From the NCBI GenBank assembly GCA_947462525.1, contig CANHPK010000061.1, positions 1 to 7,851 of the forward strand: a DNA stretch of 7,851 nt, read 5' to 3'. The notes beneath the pieces are model-generated. The model was given only the letters and a program-made list of their open reading frames with translations, was not told the origin of the DNA and did not search any database. Source of the DNA: Roseiflexaceae bacterium. Its GTDB lineage: Bacteria > Chloroflexota > Chloroflexia > Chloroflexales > Roseiflexaceae. Within the stretch, counting starts at the first letter, position 1, and each line of letters starts with the position of its first letter. Of this stretch, positions 6,901 to 7,851 are shown piece by piece. The position numbers and the translations under genes are program-made.

Positions 6901-6982
6901 GACCCTCACCCCAACCAAAACACTCAGTCCGACGAAAACTGCGACACCATCTGCCACGAGCACGGTCAGTCCCACTCCGTAG
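3971..6982 (+). CDS. Secreted double RCC1 beta-propeller protein with Thr/Pro tail (hybrid paralogue)
   Basis: The 1003-residue protein resembles its upstream neighbour in plan but not in every part. Residues 1-39 form a signal peptide: a basic start with RR at 11-12, a hydrophobic core at about 13-29, and a candidate cut after Ala-Thr-Ala at 37-39. The mature chain would begin QSRLS. Residues 47-454 are a seven-blade propeller of the same subtype as both propellers of the first gene: blade 2 has CAIRADD and a broken GQLG, and blade 7 has CFG. Residues 455-525 are a Thr/Pro linker, first TQT-rich and then TKT-rich. Residues 526-955 are seven blades of another subtype, with GDTxxRGD-x-x-GEMGD signatures and none of those blade-specific marks. 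Residues 956-1003 are a Thr/Pro/Lys tail ending at TAG, with no anchor motif. Cysteines again form one pair per blade: C-x9-C in 13, C-x10-C in the last. In the second propeller six of the seven blade C(W/F)G cysteine codons are TGC, against three of seven in the first, and the DNA looks GC-richer. This hints at separate origins of the two halves. It is probably monocistronic. The binding partner is unknown. Confidence 0.93.
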   Translation: MPPFYHRPLFRRLLAVSVVLLVFCAVPMLQQHGTQSATAQSRLSPSYMIAAGPLYTCAVLTDRTLRCFGQNYDGQLGLGNTDTYGDVSSEVGTGLPAVDIGQTVKYITAGNSNTTCAIRADDETVCWGMGLNYMLGNGVNANVGDTGGEMGSALTPIDFGTSHAVSLDIGLFHGCALLASGDVKCWGSNSFGQLGVNGNVQTLAELGSNWPAVDLGSGRTALAITVGNYHSCAILDTGAVACWGRNDSGQLGYGDITDRGYSALGSALTTVNLGSGRTATAITAGWYFTCAILDNGTVKCWGNNDSGQLGQNSTTNLGDAAGEMGDLLEVYLGEGRTATKIAANARSVCVILDNNTLKCWGVNLFGGLGTGDSTNRGDTAGSMATLGTVNLGTGQVPEQIAMGNYHTCVILTSTNMKCFGMGLFGQLGTGSTAHVGMSSAQLGDALPLLDFDGVTPSVTNTPAETNTATQTDTPTQTSTPTQTNTPTVTRTASKTYTRSKTPTRSKTKTKTKTPTKSKTPTRTPVGYVSRVSALASGSSHSCAILASSVVKCWGLNTNGQLGLGDTASRGDAGGEMGNSLPAVDLGTGVLASKVYAGNDHTCVLTTTKRVKCWGGNSASQLGIGDTNHRGDGSGEMGDTLPYVDLGTGRTASAVVLGEGSTCALLDNATLVCWGQNIFGQLGVGSIDTIGDASSEMGDALVPIDVGTGRTVKSIAARSLGYCALLDDDSIKCWGNNWDGQLGVGDTDHRGDGGGEMGDALARVPFSTDLTPVELAADKYSTCARFDDGTVRCWGSNGFGALGIGDAVNRGESAGQIAALSAINLGSGHTAKRIYGGLGNSFCALLDDNALKCWGDNSDANLGIGVGATDSNWGNATGEMGDTLPTIDVGTGTTVSALSIGSDFRCAILTFSTGVKCWGENSNGQLGSGSTTEDYGVYPASDMGDALPFVRLGIIVPSTSTPTPTKTLTPSRTKSPTKTLTPTKTLSPTKTATPSATSTVSPTP
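5333..5545 (+). repeat. Thr-rich linker between the two propellers of the second RCC1 gene
   Basis: Seventy-one codons encode a Thr-alternating linker. Its first part is neutral (TQT, TNTP, TSTP units) and its later part basic (TRSKTP, TKTKTKTP units). The DNA is built of short ACN-based repeats, less regular than the 36-base units of the first gene. It marks the border between two propellers of different subtype and codon use, so it is a likely recombination joint. Confidence 0.85.
6836..6979 (+). repeat. C-terminal Thr/Pro low-complexity tail of the second RCC1 gene
   Basis: Forty-eight codons encode TPTKTLTP-like units up to the stop. The first RCC1 protein ends without such a tail. Tails of this composition often act as stalks or glycosylated spacers before a further domain. 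Here nothing follows, so the protein may have lost a downstream module, or the tail itself may interact with the cell envelope. Confidence 0.8.
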
Positions 6983-7023
6983 CACTGCGTGAATGTTACA
7001 GGATGTGCGGGACAAACCCATCT

Positions 7024-7061
7024 CCCTGCACGAGCCGACGCTCGTGCAGGGGATCATTTTT
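7024..7061 (+). terminator. Strong rho-independent terminator of the second RCC1 gene
   Basis: CCCTGCACGAGC (7024-7035) pairs perfectly with GCTCGTGCAGGG (7040-7051) around a CGAC loop. GATCA and then TTTTT (7057-7061) follow. It lies 41 bases past the stop. The T tract is offset by five bases from the stem, slightly weaker than ideal. Confidence 0.82.
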
Positions 7062-7543
7062 CCGGCGTTGATACTGCACGCGCGTCACCGTTGGCAATCC
7101 CGCACACAACACCGAGGCGCTGACGTCGTATCAGTCCCAAGGCTCGTTTGATTCGCCACATGAAAACGAGAAGCATCACCTACAGATTGCGATTGCCTGG
7201 GTGGTTCCCCCATCACGAACAACCCAAACACACCGAGTATTTGCGCATGTATCCAACGAATCATCGCTCTATTCCGAAATATGTATATACGGAAAAAGAA
7301 AAAACTGAACCATTGCGGTCATTGTGCTGCCGGTTTCGTACGGCGCTGAGCGAGACCATGCAACTGATATGTACGACGAATGCCTTCAGTACCCCTAGGT
7401 ACATCATGTACCCAAGCACCATCCGTGTGCAGCAGCACATGACGCGTGGTCCAAAAAAGGTGCATGCCTGACGTTTCACCGCCCTCCAGATCCATCGTCC
7501 GACGTTGCATATTAATAACAATATTTGTACAAATTGCGACTGG
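7062..7543. other. Intergenic region without a convincing gene
   Basis: Roughly 480 bases carry no supported gene. The longest forward frame (7148-7471) has no ribosome site, mixed composition rich in Arg, His, Thr and Tyr, and no motif. The opposite frame (7261-7617) is no better. Two short perfect or near-perfect palindromes occur (7398-7412 and 7523-7534) but are expected at about this frequency by chance. Base composition becomes AT-rich towards the third RCC1 gene. Confidence 0.5.
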
Positions 7544-7588
7544 TGTGTTCGATGTATTCTTGACGAATACACTGCGGTAACATTCAAT
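7544..7588 (+). promoter_or_regulatory. Possible promoter with overlapping operator upstream of the third RCC1 gene
   Basis: TTGACG (7560-7565) and TTCAAT (7583-7588) are separated by 17 bases and match the sigma-70 consensus at 5 of 6 and 4 of 6 positions. The -35 lies inside a perfect inverted repeat, TGTATTC (7553-7559), TTGAC, GAATACA (7565-7571). A related TGTGTTC sits just upstream at 7544-7550. A repressor binding the inverted repeat would cover the -35. The 11-mer direct repeats of the two upstream paralogues are absent here. Confidence 0.35.
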
Positions 7589-7714
7589 TTTGCTCTTTTT
7601 GTTCTGATTTTTTGCATTGAATCAACCTATAAAAAGATTATTCAGGCAACACTATCTATTTCAAATATTTAATGTTATTCTTAAATATTGAATTAATTGT
7701 GAATGGATGCCCGC

Positions 7715-7851
7715 ATGTACCATATACGACGGTTTGTTGTGTTAAGTATCGTGATTTTTGTCCTGTGCGGAGCATGGTTATGGCGTCCGCAGGCACCGAC
7801 GGTGACTGCGCAATCGCGCCTGAGTCGTTCGACCATGGTGGCGGCAGGTCC
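7715..7851 (+). CDS. N-terminal fragment of a third secreted RCC1-type paralogue
   Basis: Only the first 45 complete codons are present; the gene runs off the right edge. They encode a signal peptide: a basic start with RR at 5-6, a hydrophobic core at about 7-23, and a candidate cut after Val-Thr-Ala at 30-32. The mature start QSRLSRSTMVAAG closely follows QSRLSPSYMIAAG of the second RCC1 protein, and AAG is where the first blade begins in both other proteins. This is strong evidence for a third member of the family. GGA at 7705-7707 is a weak ribosome site seven bases before ATG 7715. An in-frame ATG at 7703 would add four residues but has no ribosome site. How many propellers follow cannot be known from this window. 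Confidence 0.85.
   Translation, partial: MYHIRRFVVLSIVIFVLCGAWLWRPQAPTVTAQSRLSRSTMVAAG

Noticed and set aside
5294..7057. 587-codon open frame on the minus strand opposite the second RCC1 gene
   Set aside because: It is the shadow of repeated sense codons. It spans the linker, the second propeller, the tail and the terminator, has no ribosome site, and mirrors the blade periodicity of the + strand protein.
7148..7471. 107-codon forward frame before the third RCC1 gene
   Set aside because: No ribosome site, no motif and no biased codon use; the terminator just upstream and the AT-rich promoter-like zone downstream fit non-coding DNA.
7398..7534. Palindromes GGTACATCATGTACC (7398-7412) and ATTTGTACAAAT (7523-7534) as operators
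   Set aside because: Palindromes of this size are expected about once or twice in a window this long, and neither is placed next to a promoter or repeated elsewhere in the window.

Overview
The window reads as a piece of a Chloroflexota-type genome (probably class Chloroflexia). This is an inference from style: moderately GC-rich DNA, long secreted proteins made of RCC1 repeats joined by Thr/Pro-rich linkers, and widely spaced single genes. Nothing in the window fixes the taxon.

Layout, all genes on the + strand. (1) Bases 1-147 hold the last 48 codons of a gene that starts upstream. They end in a Cys cluster of the kind found at the C-termini of some Fe-S nucleases. (2) Bases 148-548 are non-coding, with a hairpin terminator near 344-374 and a promoter/operator-like element at 492-525. 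(3) Bases 567-3506 encode a 979-residue secreted protein of two seven-bladed RCC1 propellers joined by a basic Thr-alternating linker. The second propeller is a gapless 508-codon-period duplicate of the first. (4) Bases 3507-3970 are non-coding, with a strong terminator, an imperfect palindromic repeat and a second copy of the promoter/operator element. (5) Bases 3971-6982 encode a 1003-residue paralogue. Its first propeller matches those of the first gene. Its second propeller belongs to a different RCC1 subtype with GC-richer codons, followed by a Thr/Pro tail. (6) Bases 6983-7714 are non-coding, with a strong terminator and a possible promoter/operator of different design. (7) From 7715 to the window edge runs the start of a third paralogue.

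The main content is therefore a tandem family of at least three exported double- or multi-propeller proteins. The first two are separated by a strong hairpin terminator. Genes 1 and 2 share an upstream block of two 11-bp direct repeats ending seven bases before a -10 hexamer, so they may be co-regulated as single-gene units rather than as an operon. All 28 complete RCC1 blades carry one cysteine pair (C-x9-C in 27, C-x10-C in one). This fits folding outside the cytoplasm with one disulfide per blade. The binding partners are not visible from sequence. A role in surface or extracellular binding is inference.
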